64,000 nucleotides of DNA, taken from positions 372,001 through 436,000 of the forward strand of contig NZ_LT984804.1 of the NCBI RefSeq assembly GCF_900250115.1, written 5' to 3'. A model generated the notes under the pieces. It was not told the DNA's origin, did no database searches, and saw nothing but the letters and a program-made list of their open reading frames with translations. The stretch is from Cupriavidus taiwanensis (GTDB taxonomy: Bacteria > Pseudomonadota > Gammaproteobacteria > Burkholderiales > Burkholderiaceae). The translations under genes were made by a program, and so were the position numbers. Every line of letters begins with the position of its first letter. Within the stretch, counting starts at the first letter, position 1. Positions 25,942-35,111 of the stretch are shown here, piece by piece.

Positions 25942-26746
25942 TCAACCCGCCGAATTCCGCTGCGTTTCCCGCTTCCGGATCTCCTCCAGCACTAGTCCCG
26001 CCACCCATGATCGCCTGGTCTTGTTCATCCTCGACATGACCGAAGCGACACTCAAGGCCGCATAGTTTCCCGGGCTGATCTCAAACGCCGCGCCCACCCC
26101 CCCCGGCGCCCGCGGTCACAAGATTCTCGCTCTCGGAATAGCCCTGCTGGCGCGAGCGCGCTACCAGCTCAAGCAGGCGCAATCGCGTCAGGCCCGCGGC
26201 GTCGTATTCTTCGCGATGGCGCCGGTATAGCGCGTCGATCTCCGTGTCGGGCAGCCTGGCCAGCAATGCCAGGCCGGCGGTGCCGATCCCCAGCAGGCGC
26301 AGGCTGCCGACCATCAATGTATGGGCCTTGATCGGATAGCTGCCTTCCTCCATATGCAGGCAGTGCCCGTAGTCGCCGTTGCGGATGACGAGGAAGACCG
26401 TGTCCTCGGTCTGGCGGGCGAGCGATTGCAGCATCGGGCGGCAGCTGACCAGCACCGGCGCGCGGCTCATCGCGGTCAGGCCAAGTTGCATGGATTCGAT
26501 GCCGAGGCGGTACTTCCTCGTGTCTGCCTCGCGCTCGACAAAGCCTGCCTGCACCAGCCCCGACACCAGCCGGAATGCCGTGCTGCGGTCCAGCCCAGTT
26601 GCCGCCAGTAATTCCGCCAGCTCGATGCCGCGCTCATGGGCGGCACCGATGCACTTGAGCAGCGTCAGCGCGCGCGACAGGCTTTGGGTGCCTGCCACAA
26701 GGGTTTCCGCCGGGCGTTGCGCCGCCTGCTTCTTGGTCGTGATCAC
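25942..26746 (-). pseudogene. IclR-family regulator with a frameshift in a G8 run
   Basis: From GTG 26746 the frame encodes an IclR protein (winged helix LAAATGLDRSTAFRLVSGLV, then the effector domain) but ends at 26081 after AGAGGGGRGV, about 50 residues early. Removing one base from the eight G (plus-strand C 26097-26104) restores GGVGAAFE and a normal IclR C-terminus (YAALSVASVMSRM, SWVAGLVLEEIRKR) to a stop at 25942. The gene is divergent from the cyclase/ligase operon and would be its regulator. An 11-bp dyad TAATCAGATTA is just upstream (26751-26761). It could be inactive, phase-variable, or a sequencing error in the homopolymer. Confidence 0.8.
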
Positions 26747-26882
26747 AATGTAATCAGATTAATCAAAATTGCTTGTAGTGTAATCGACGTTCCGCTGGAA
26801 TAAAAAACAGAGACTACGGCCAGCGTCCGGCAACCACGTCCGGCACCGGCACGCCAGTGGCCTCCATTCCAGAGGAGACGAC

Positions 26883-27971
26883 ATGACCCCTTACAAGTAC
26901 GTGCACGCCCCCCATGCCCGGCCGGTGGAAGGCGCCGCAAGCCAGCGCCCGGCCCGCTGGCAGCAGCGGCCCGAGCAATCCAACTGGGGCGATTTCGGGC
27001 CCGACGACCAGCTTGGCCGCCTCAACCTGATCACGCCGGAGAAGGTCAGGCAGGGCGCGGCGGAGGTCAAAGAAGGGCTGCGCTTCTGCCTGAGCTTGCC
27101 GCTGGATTTCCCGGGTGGCAATGCGCTGAACCCGCGGCGCCACCCGCCCGTGATCAAGCCGACGCCGCGCGCGCTGGGGCTTGGCATGAACTTCGCCCTG
27201 GCGCGCGAAAACGCGGACCTGACTGACGTGGTCTGCGACGACTACGTGCACATGTTCCTGCAGTACTCGACGCAATGGGATGCGCTGGCGCACGTGGGCG
27301 GGCATTTCGATGCCGACGGCGATGGCGTGAACGAGATGGTCTACTACAACGGTTTTCGCGCCGGCGTCGATGTGCAGGGGCCGGACGATGATCCGGCATT
27401 GGACGGCCAGTCGCGGGCGCTGGCGCTTGGCATCGAGAAGATCGCCGAGCACGGCGTGCAGGGCCGCGCGGTGATGGTGGACCTGCGCGCCCACCTTGGC
27501 GACGGTCATACCCGCGTTGGCTACCGGCAACTGGCGCAGATCATGCGCGACGATGGCGTGACGGTCGAGCCGGGCGACATCCTTTGCCTGCACACCGGTT
27601 TTGCGCAACTGCTGCTGGAGCGCAACCGCCAGCCTGAGCCGGACATGGCCGAGCGTTTCGGCGCGGCGCTTGACGGGCGCGACCGCGAGCTGCACCAGTG
27701 GATCATCGACAGCGGCATCGCCGCCATCGTGGCCGACAACTACGGCGTGGAGGCCATCCCCGCGCGCCCGCAGGCGGGTCCCTGCGCCTTTCTGCCGCTG
27801 CATGAGCTGTGCCTGTTCAAGCTGGGCATGCCGTTTGGCGAGCTCTGGTATCTGACGCCGCTGGCGCAATGGCTGCGCGCCAGCGGGCGTAACCGTTTCT
27901 TGCTCACAGCGCCGCCGCTGCGGCTGCCCGGCGCGGTGGGCTCGCCGGTGACGCCGGTGGGTACGGTCTGA
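26883..27971 (+). CDS. Cyclase-family (kynurenine-formamidase-like) metal hydrolase
   Basis: A 362-residue member of the cyclase/KynB superfamily. The family metal-binding motif is recognisable as WDALAHVGGHFDADGDG, a modified form of the HxGTHxD element, and SGIAAIVADNYGVEAIP with PLHELCLFKLGMPFGEL are typical of the long cyclase subgroup. Such proteins hydrolyse cyclic or amide bonds. It is the first gene of a seven-gene rightward operon, with GAGGAGA ahead of the ATG, and divergent from the disrupted IclR gene. The substrate is unknown. Confidence 0.85.
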   Translation: MTPYKYVHAPHARPVEGAASQRPARWQQRPEQSNWGDFGPDDQLGRLNLITPEKVRQGAAEVKEGLRFCLSLPLDFPGGNALNPRRHPPVIKPTPRALGLGMNFALARENADLTDVVCDDYVHMFLQYSTQWDALAHVGGHFDADGDGVNEMVYYNGFRAGVDVQGPDDDPALDGQSRALALGIEKIAEHGVQGRAVMVDLRAHLGDGHTRVGYRQLAQIMRDDGVTVEPGDILCLHTGFAQLLLERNRQPEPDMAERFGAALDGRDRELHQWIIDSGIAAIVADNYGVEAIPARPQAGPCAFLPLHELCLFKLGMPFGELWYLTPLAQWLRASGRNRFLLTAPPLRLPGAVGSPVTPVGTV

Positions 27972-27983
27972 GCGAGGACGACG

Positions 27984-29600
27984 ATGACGGATCGTACCTT
28001 GTTCGATTTGCTCGAAGCAGCGCCCGCCAATGCGGTGGCGCTGCGCTTCGAAGGCAGCGCGATCACGTATGACACGCTACGGCAGCGCGCCTTGCGCATC
28101 GCCGACGGCTTGCGCCGGCATGGCGTCGGCCGTGGCGACGTGGTGGGGCTCTGGCTGCCGAACGTGCCGGACTGGCTCGGCGTCGCCTTTGCCTGCGCCC
28201 GCATTGGCGCCAGCGTGATGAGCCTTAACATGCGCTACGGCGCGAAGGAAGCCGGGGACTTTATCCGGCGTGCCCGCTGCAAGGCGCTGGTCTACATGCC
28301 GGCATACCGGGGCAAGGACTATGAGGCTCTTATGGGAACGGTGGAGCCACAGAGCCTGGCCACGCTTGCGCTGGCGGTGCCGCTGTCGCAGACGGCAACA
28401 CAGCCGGAGCGTGCCAGCGCCACGGCACACCCCTGGCTGCGGCTGGCGCGCGTTGGCCTGGATGACCTGGCCGGCGGCGAGCCAGATGCTGTTGCCGGCG
28501 GCCACGCCGGCGATCCCTGCATCATCCTTTCCTCGTCCGGCACCACCAGCCAGCCCAAGCTGATCGTTCATGGCCAGGGCCCCGTGGCGCGGCACGCTGG
28601 CGACGTGGCGGCCGGTCTCGCCATGCTGGGCAGCGACGCCAGGCTGCTGCTGGCGATCCCGTTGTGCGGCGCCTTCGGCTACACCGTTGCCATGTCCGCG
28701 CTGGCCGCCCAGGTGCCGCTGACGCTGGTCGAGAATTTCGAGCCGGTCGAAACCGCGCGCTTGCTGTTGGCGGACGGCATCACGCACATGTTCGGCACCA
28801 ACGACATGCTGGACAAGCTGCTGGATGCGGGCGGCCCGGACTGGAAGCCGCATGCGCTGCGCATGTACGGGCATGCCAACTTCACGCCGGGGCTGACGGC
28901 ATTGCCACAGCGGGCGCAGCGGCGCGGCATTGTCATGCGCGGCTGCTATGGCCTGAGCGAAACCCTGGCGCTGTTCGCCAGCCAGCCCGCGCAAGCGCCG
29001 CTGGCGCGGCGCGAGCAATCGGGCGGCGTGCCGCTGGCGCCGGGCGCGCGCGTGCGCGTGCGCTCGCTGGAGACCGGCGAGAGCCTGCCGCCAGGCGAAT
29101 CGGGCGAACTCGAACTGCTCACCCCGGACGTCATGCTTGGTTATCTCGATGACGCCGCGGCGACCGCCGCCGCCTTCACCGACGACGGCTACCTGCGTAC
29201 CGGCGACCTGGCCTGCCTGAATGGCGATGGCGGCTTCACGCACCTGTCGCGCATCGGCGATGTGCTGCGCATCGGCGGTTACCTGGTCAATCCGCTGGAG
29301 ATCGAAGAGGTGGTGCTGGCTGCCAGCGGCGCCGCCGCGTGCCAGGTAGTCGCCGTGGAGGCCCACGGCAGTGCGCGTCCGGTGGCCTTTGTCGTGGGCG
29401 GCAGCGGCTACACCCATGCCGAGCCCGCGGTGCTGGCCGCATGCAAGGCGCAGCTGGCGGTGTTCAAGGTGCCGATCCGGGTGTTCCGCGTCGATGCCTT
29501 TCCGGTAACCCCGAGCCCGAACGGCGAGAAGGTTCGCAAGAACGAGCTGCGCACGATGGCCCGGCAAATGCTTGCGGCCGAGGAGACTGCACGATGCTGA
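27984..29600 (+). CDS. Acyl-CoA ligase (AMP-dependent)
   Basis: A 538-residue acyl-adenylate-forming enzyme. ATP-binding motif SSSGTTSQPK is at about 183-192, the YGLSE motif follows, TGDLACLNGDG is the hinge region, and the C-terminal lysine lies in SPNGEKVRKNEL. It activates a carboxylic acid to its CoA thioester using ATP. It begins 12 bp after the cyclase and overlaps the next gene by 7 bp, so coupling is likely. The acid could be the product of the cyclase, but this is inference. Confidence 0.92.
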   Translation: MTDRTLFDLLEAAPANAVALRFEGSAITYDTLRQRALRIADGLRRHGVGRGDVVGLWLPNVPDWLGVAFACARIGASVMSLNMRYGAKEAGDFIRRARCKALVYMPAYRGKDYEALMGTVEPQSLATLALAVPLSQTATQPERASATAHPWLRLARVGLDDLAGGEPDAVAGGHAGDPCIILSSSGTTSQPKLIVHGQGPVARHAGDVAAGLAMLGSDARLLLAIPLCGAFGYTVAMSALAAQVPLTLVENFEPVETARLLLADGITHMFGTNDMLDKLLDAGGPDWKPHALRMYGHANFTPGLTALPQRAQRRGIVMRGCYGLSETLALFASQPAQAPLARREQSGGVPLAPGARVRVRSLETGESLPPGESGELELLTPDVMLGYLDDAAATAAAFTDDGYLRTGDLACLNGDGGFTHLSRIGDVLRIGGYLVNPLEIEEVVLAASGAAACQVVAVEAHGSARPVAFVVGGSGYTHAEPAVLAACKAQLAVFKVPIRVFRVDAFPVTPSPNGEKVRKNELRTMARQMLAAEETARC

Positions 29601-30766
29601 AATGGACCCATTGGGATCTTCCCTTCTTCGACGCCAGCCATGCCGACCTGGCACGCGAGCTCGATGACTGGCAGCAGCGCCAGGCCGCGCTGGCGTCGGA
29701 ACTGGAAGCCCTGCCGCTGCCAGCCCAATGCCGCCGCCTGGCGGCTGAGCTGGGCAACGCCGGGCTGCTGCGCTACGCGGTGCCGACGCTGCAGGGTGAC
29801 GCACGCCCGGCGCTGGACCTGCGCTCGGTATGCATGGTGCGCGAGGCCTTGTCGTACGGCTCGGCGCTGGCGGACTTTGTGTTTTCGATGCAGGGCATCG
29901 GTGCCGCGCCGCTGTGGCTGCATGGCAGCGCCGCCTTGCGCGAGCGCTTCCTCGACGGATGCCGGCAGGGCCGCCGGATCGCCGCCTTTGCACTGACCGA
30001 GCCCGAGGGCGGATCGGATGTGGCCGCTACCGCCACCACCGCTACGCGGCGCGGCGATGTCTATGTGCTGGACGGCGCCAAGACTTATATCTCCAACGGT
30101 GGCATTGCCGATTACTACGTGATCGTGGCGCGATCGGAACAGGTGGCCGGCGCCAGGGGGTTGTCCGCCTTCCTGGTCGAAGCCGGCACCCCCGGCCTGA
30201 CCATCGACACCAGCCTGGAGATCGTCGCGCCGCATCCGCTGGCCACGCTGCACCTGCGCCATTGCGAAGTACCGGCCGCCAACCTGCTGGGCGCACCGGG
30301 CAACGGCTTCAAGGTGGCGATGTCGGTGCTGGACATCTTTCGCTCGTCGGTCGGCGCCGCCGCCGTCGGGATCGCGCGCCGCGCGCTGGACGAGACCGTG
30401 GCGCGCATGGGCAGCCGCTCGCTGTTCGGCAAGCCGATGGCCGAAATGGACACCGTGCGCATGCGAGCCGCCGACATGGTGCTGGACATGGAAGCCGCAG
30501 CGCTGCTGGTCTACCGCGCCGCGTGGCTGCGCGATGTGCGCCAGGCCACCATCACCCGCGAGGCCGCGATGGCCAAGCTGGGCGGGACCGAGGCCGCGTT
30601 CCGCGTGGTGGACAGCGCGGTGCAGCTGTTCGGCGCGCTTGGGATCACGCAGGGATGCGTGATCGAGCAGCTGTTCCGGGACGTGCGGCCGATGCGCATC
30701 TACGAAGGCGCCTCGGAGATCCAGAAGCTGATCATCGGACGCGCGGTGCTGGGCGCACAGCGCTAG
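29594..30766 (+). CDS. Acyl-CoA dehydrogenase
   Basis: A 390-residue acyl-CoA dehydrogenase with FALTEPEGGSDVAATATTA (flavin/substrate loop) and YEGASEIQKLIIGR at the C-terminus, where the Glu is the probable catalytic base. The start ATG overlaps the ligase stop (ATGCTGA). It would oxidise the acyl-CoA produced by the ligase, feeding electrons to ETF. It is not closely similar to the dehydrogenase at 20284. Confidence 0.92.
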   Translation: MLKWTHWDLPFFDASHADLARELDDWQQRQAALASELEALPLPAQCRRLAAELGNAGLLRYAVPTLQGDARPALDLRSVCMVREALSYGSALADFVFSMQGIGAAPLWLHGSAALRERFLDGCRQGRRIAAFALTEPEGGSDVAATATTATRRGDVYVLDGAKTYISNGGIADYYVIVARSEQVAGARGLSAFLVEAGTPGLTIDTSLEIVAPHPLATLHLRHCEVPAANLLGAPGNGFKVAMSVLDIFRSSVGAAAVGIARRALDETVARMGSRSLFGKPMAEMDTVRMRAADMVLDMEAAALLVYRAAWLRDVRQATITREAAMAKLGGTEAAFRVVDSAVQLFGALGITQGCVIEQLFRDVRPMRIYEGASEIQKLIIGRAVLGAQR

Positions 30767-30800
30767 GGACCGCACCGCATTCCCAATACAAGGAGTATCG

Positions 30801-31529
30801 ATGGCTACAAGACGACGCGTGCTGGTCACCGGCGCGAGCAAGGGCATCGGGCGCGCCACGCTGGCGCGCCTGCGCGAGGATGGTTATGAGGCCATCGGCC
30901 TGGCACGGACACGGCCGGCGGACCTGGCCGACGACCCGGCCTTCCATTGCTGCGACCTGAACGACCTGGCGCAGACGGGGGCGCTGGTGTCGGGGCTGGC
31001 CGCGCAGGGACCGTTCTATGCGCTGGTCAACAACGCGGCCATGGCACCGACCACCTCGCTGGACGACGCCTCGCTCACCGACATGGACGATGCGATGCGC
31101 GTCAATGTCAATGCGGCGCTGGTGTGCGCCCAGGCGCTGCTGCCGGGCATGCGCGCGCAGGGCACGGGGCGCATCGTCAACCTGTCGTCGCGCGCGGCGC
31201 TGGGCAAGGTGAACCGCACTGCGTACAGCGCCAGCAAGGCCGCCGTGATCGGCATGAGCCGGACCTGGGCGCTGGAGCTGGCGACGGCCGGCATCACGGT
31301 GAACGTGATCGCCCCGGGGCCGATCGCCACCGAGCTGTTCCGCACGGCCAGCCCACCGGACGACCCCAAGACCCGGGCGCTGATGGCGGCGGTGCCGCTG
31401 CAGCGCGTCGGCGCGCCGGAAGAGATCGCGCATGCGATCGCTTTCCTGCTGGACGAGCGTTCCGGATTCATGACGGGGCAGACGCTGCATATCGACGGCG
31501 GCCTTACGGTCAGTGCGGTCCGGGTCTGA
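30801..31529 (+). CDS. Short-chain dehydrogenase/reductase, FabG-like
   Basis: A 242-residue classical SDR. The cofactor motif GASKGIGRA is at 11-19, NNAA near 75, and the catalytic set is seen in NLSSRAALGK and AYSASKAAV. The C-terminus ends in DGGLTVSAVRV as in FabG-like proteins. It is likely to oxidise a hydroxyacyl-CoA or alcohol in the operon pathway. AAGGAG precedes the ATG. Confidence 0.92.
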   Translation: MATRRRVLVTGASKGIGRATLARLREDGYEAIGLARTRPADLADDPAFHCCDLNDLAQTGALVSGLAAQGPFYALVNNAAMAPTTSLDDASLTDMDDAMRVNVNAALVCAQALLPGMRAQGTGRIVNLSSRAALGKVNRTAYSASKAAVIGMSRTWALELATAGITVNVIAPGPIATELFRTASPPDDPKTRALMAAVPLQRVGAPEEIAHAIAFLLDERSGFMTGQTLHIDGGLTVSAVRV

Positions 31530-31605
31530 GCCGGGCCGTGCCCCCGTGATTTCCCCACGCCGGCACCGAACCGCGCGCGGGCCACGCAACATGAGGAGAC
31601 ACGAC

Positions 31606-32694
31606 ATGAAGGTGCTGGATGCAGAGGGCCGCGGCAATGTGGGTGGCGATCATGAAGTGGGCGGCGCAGACGGCAGGGGGAGCGTGCCGGGGCGCGGCAT
31701 CTCGGCGCGGCGGCGCAGCGTCCTGCGCGGCCTGTCCGCAGGCTTGCTGACGCCGCTGGCCTGGCCGGCCACGTCGGCGATGGCCGCGACCGGCGGAGGC
31801 TATCCGAACCGGTCGGTGCGCCTGGTCGTACCGTTTGCCCCCGGCGGCGCGACCGACACGCTGGGCCGGCTGCTGGGCCGCGCCATGGAGTCCTCGCTGG
31901 CGCAGCCGATGGTAGTGGAAAACCGCGTCGGCGCGGCGGGCGCAATCGGGGCCACGGCCGTGGCCAAGAGCCCGGCCGACGGCTATTCCGTGCTGCTTGG
32001 GGGCGTGGGCACCAACATCGTGCTGGCCTTTACGCAGCCGTCCTTGCCATACGATCCGGTGCGGGACCTGATGCCGGTAGCCTACCTCTGCAATGTCGAT
32101 TACGTGCTGACGGTAGCCTCCGGCAGCCCCTACCGTTCGCTCGACGACCTCCTCGCTGCGGCGCGCAAGCGGCCGCGGGCGGTCTCCTACATGTCCACCG
32201 GCATGCTCGGTCCGCTCCATGTCGCGCTTGAATACCTGAGCAAGCGTGCCGGCGTATCGATGGTGCACGTGCCATACAAGGGCGAAAGCCCGGCGCTGGC
32301 CGACCTGCTGGAAGGCCGCATCGACGTCGCCGTGATGACCGTGCCGTTCACGCGCCCGCTGGTGCAGGACGGCCGCGTGCGGGTACTGGCTACCATCAGC
32401 GCCGAGCGCACGGCCAGCATGCCAGATGTGCCGGCCGTGGCGGAACTGGGCTTTCCCGGCTATGCCGTGCCAATCTGGAACGGCCTGTTCGTGCCGACCG
32501 GCACGCCGGCGCCGGTTGCCGAGCGCCTGCACGCGGCAGCGGCGGCGGCTATTGGCGCGCCCGCCATGCGCGAGCGCATGGTGGCGCTGGGGGTCACGCC
32601 CACCGGCGGCACCATCGCCAGCTACGCCAGGTTCCTGCAGTCCGAGCGCGAGCGCTGGACCGCGATGATCCGCGACACTGGCCTGATGGGCTAG
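31606..32694 (+). CDS. Bug/TctC-family solute receptor with Tat-like leader
   Basis: A 362-residue Bug protein. The leader is unusually long, with ARRRSVLRGLSAGLL at about 34-48, resembling a twin-arginine signal, and probable cleavage after SAMAA. The mature part has YPNRSVRLVVPFAPGGATD, VVENRVGAAGAIG, SPADGYSVLLGG and MVHVPYKGESPAL. It is the fifth gene of the operon and should bind the substrate or a related acid. An alternative ATG at 31591 is in frame; 31606 has GAGGAG at better spacing. Confidence 0.9.
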   Translation: MKVLDAEGRGNVGGDHEVGGADGRGSVPGRGISARRRSVLRGLSAGLLTPLAWPATSAMAATGGGYPNRSVRLVVPFAPGGATDTLGRLLGRAMESSLAQPMVVENRVGAAGAIGATAVAKSPADGYSVLLGGVGTNIVLAFTQPSLPYDPVRDLMPVAYLCNVDYVLTVASGSPYRSLDDLLAAARKRPRAVSYMSTGMLGPLHVALEYLSKRAGVSMVHVPYKGESPALADLLEGRIDVAVMTVPFTRPLVQDGRVRVLATISAERTASMPDVPAVAELGFPGYAVPIWNGLFVPTGTPAPVAERLHAAAAAAIGAPAMRERMVALGVTPTGGTIASYARFLQSERERWTAMIRDTGLMG

Positions 32695-32770
32695 GCCGCA
32701 CCAGCGCCGCAAACGTACCCACTTATCAAAAGCCCCCGACAACGCCGCATCGAACGGCGAGGAGACAACT

Positions 32771-34015
32771 ATGCATACTCAATGGCAGGGCCTGGCACGC
32801 TCGCTCCGAATTGCCGCGGCGTGCGTACGCATCGGGGCATGGTTCGCGCTGATTCTGGCGGCGCCGACTGCGCGCGCCGCCGAGACCGTCAAGATCGGCC
32901 TGATTCTGGACATGAGCGGCGTCTACGCCGACATCTCCGGCAAGGGCACCGCCACGGCGGCCCAGCTTGCCATTGCCGACTTCGGCGGCAAGGTGCTGGG
33001 GCGCGACGTGGAACTGGTGGTCGCGGACCACCAGGGCCGCGCCGACATCGCCGCCAGCAAGGCGCGCGAATGGTTCGACGTGCGCAAGGTCGACGCCATC
33101 CATGACGTGACGGGCTCGGCGACGGCGTTGGCCGTGCTCAACGTCGCCCGCGAGAAAGGCAAGGTGCTGGTCCTCAGCGGCCCGGCTTCGGACCGCCTGA
33201 CCGGCGACCTGTGCTCTGCGACCTCGGTGCACTATGCCTACGACTCCTATGCGCTGGCCAACTCGGTCGCGCGCACCGTGGCCAAACAGGGCGGCAAGCG
33301 CTGGTACTTCATCACGGCCGACTACGCCGGCGGCCATGACATCGTCAACGCGGCCCGTGCCGCGCTGGAGCAGGAGGGCGGCAGCGTGGCCGGCGAGGTG
33401 CGCCACCCGCTGGGCGCGTCCGATTTCTCGTCGGCAGTGGTGCGGGCGCAAGGCAGCGATGCCGGCGTGATCGGCCTGGCCAGCTTTGGCGGCGACCTGG
33501 TCAACGTCATCAAGTCGGCGCGCGAGTTCGGCATCCGCGCAGGCGGCAAGCAGCGGCTGGCCAGCCTGCTGATGTATATCAACGACGTCCACGCGATCGG
33601 CCTGCAGACCGCGCAGGGCATGGTCCTGTCCGAAGCGTTTTACTGGGACATGAACGCGCAGACGCGGGCTTTCTCGCGGCGCTACTTCGACAAGCTCAGG
33701 GCCATGCCGAACATGAGCCAGGCGGCGGTTTATTCGTCCGTGCTGCACTACCTGAAGGCCGTGCAGGCCGCCGGTTCGACCGAGGCGCCCGCAGTGATGC
33801 GCAAGATGCGCGAGCTGCCGGTGGTGGACTTCTACACCAAGAACGGCCGCATTCGCGATGACGGGCGGATGGTGCACGACATGTATCTGTTCGAAGTGAA
33901 GCGTCCATCCGAATCCAAGTATCCGTGGGACTACTACAAGCTGCTGGCCACCATTCCGGGCGACAAGGCCTTCAGGCCGATCGCGGAATCGGGTTGCCCG
34001 CTGGTGCGACGCTAG
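32771..34015 (+). CDS. ABC-type branched-chain-amino-acid-like periplasmic binding protein
   Basis: A 414-residue type I periplasmic binding protein (Peripla_BP_6/LivK-like). The signal peptide runs to about residue 37 (TARAAETV), followed by VKIGLILDMSGVYADISGKG and the typical VDAIHDVTGSATALAV and WYFITADYAGGHD segments. Members bind amino acids, amides or aromatic acids. No ABC permease or ATPase genes are near, so it is an orphan here. It sits between two Bug receptor genes in the same operon, an odd mix of two transporter classes. Confidence 0.9.
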   Translation: MHTQWQGLARSLRIAAACVRIGAWFALILAAPTARAAETVKIGLILDMSGVYADISGKGTATAAQLAIADFGGKVLGRDVELVVADHQGRADIAASKAREWFDVRKVDAIHDVTGSATALAVLNVAREKGKVLVLSGPASDRLTGDLCSATSVHYAYDSYALANSVARTVAKQGGKRWYFITADYAGGHDIVNAARAALEQEGGSVAGEVRHPLGASDFSSAVVRAQGSDAGVIGLASFGGDLVNVIKSAREFGIRAGGKQRLASLLMYINDVHAIGLQTAQGMVLSEAFYWDMNAQTRAFSRRYFDKLRAMPNMSQAAVYSSVLHYLKAVQAAGSTEAPAVMRKMRELPVVDFYTKNGRIRDDGRMVHDMYLFEVKRPSESKYPWDYYKLLATIPGDKAFRPIAESGCPLVRR

Positions 34016-34045
34016 CCCAGCGCCGGGCTACGAAAGGAGATCGCG

Positions 34046-35044
34046 ATGAATGCAAACTTGCATGGGAAGGTTGCCGGTCGAACCTGGCTGCGCCTGATAG
34101 GGATCGTCTTGCTGGCGCTGTCATGGAGCGGGGCCGCGCATGCCGCCGGCTACCCGGAGCGCCCGGTTACCCTGATCGTGCCGGGACCGCCGGGGGGCAG
34201 CGGCGATATCACTGCGCGGCTGGTGGCGAAGGAACTGGCAGGCGCCTGGGGCCAGCCGGTGCTGGTCGAGAACCGGCCCGGCGCCGGCGGCATCGTCGGC
34301 GCCCAGGCGTTGATGCGCGCGCCGGCGGACGGCTACACGCTAATGATGGGCAATACCGGCGTCAATGCCATCAACTACAGCCTGTACCCGAAGCTGCCGT
34401 ACATGGCCGCCGACATTGCCGGCATTGCCGACGTGCTGGTGTTTCCCAACGTGCTGGTCGTCAAGGCCGACTCACCCGTGCGCGACGTCGCGGACCTGAA
34501 GCGCCTGGCGGCCGCACAGCGGGGGCGCCTGACCTTCAGCTCTTCCGGCATTGGCCAGACCACGCACCTGTCGGGTGAGCTGTTCAAGCTGCGAACCGGC
34601 ATCGATGCGCTTCATGTCCCGTACAAGGGCGCCAACCTGGGCCTGGCGGCCGTGATGTCGGGCGAGGTGGCGTTCATGTTCGACAACCTGCCGTCGGCGG
34701 AGGCCCAGCTGCGCGCGGGCACGGTCAGGGCCCTGGCGGTGACGGGCGCCGAGCGCGTTCCCGGACTACCGCAGGTGCCGACCATGGCGCAGGCTGGAGT
34801 CGATGACTTCGTGGTGACCGGATGGTTCGGATTGGTCGCACGTGCAGGCACGCCACAGCCGGCGATCGATGCGGTCCACCGTGCAGTCGCCGACATCCTG
34901 GCGCGCAAAGAATTTGCCCAGCGGTTGCGACAGCTGGGCGGTCGGCCGGGCGTCCTGGCACCGGCCGCGTTCGACGCGTTCATGCGCAACGAGCGCGAAC
35001 AATGGGGCCGGGCGGTGAAAGCCTCCGGCGCGACGGCGGAATGA
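34046..35044 (+). CDS. Bug/TctC-family periplasmic solute receptor
   Basis: A 332-residue exported Bug protein with signal peptide (to about residue 34, SGAAHAAG), YPERPVTLIVPGPPGGSGD, VENRPGAGGIVG, RAPADGYTLMMG and LHVPYKGANLGL. AAAGGAG precedes the ATG. It is the last gene of the catabolic operon and convergent with chrA. It is not a close copy of the Bug protein three genes upstream. Confidence 0.92.
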   Translation: MNANLHGKVAGRTWLRLIGIVLLALSWSGAAHAAGYPERPVTLIVPGPPGGSGDITARLVAKELAGAWGQPVLVENRPGAGGIVGAQALMRAPADGYTLMMGNTGVNAINYSLYPKLPYMAADIAGIADVLVFPNVLVVKADSPVRDVADLKRLAAAQRGRLTFSSSGIGQTTHLSGELFKLRTGIDALHVPYKGANLGLAAVMSGEVAFMFDNLPSAEAQLRAGTVRALAVTGAERVPGLPQVPTMAQAGVDDFVVTGWFGLVARAGTPQPAIDAVHRAVADILARKEFAQRLRQLGGRPGVLAPAAFDAFMRNEREQWGRAVKASGATAE

Positions 35045-35111
35045 CGACGACAGGCACGTTTTCATTGACCCGGCCCGCCCATGGATCATGGTGCCCCCTG
35101 GATCGTGGGGC

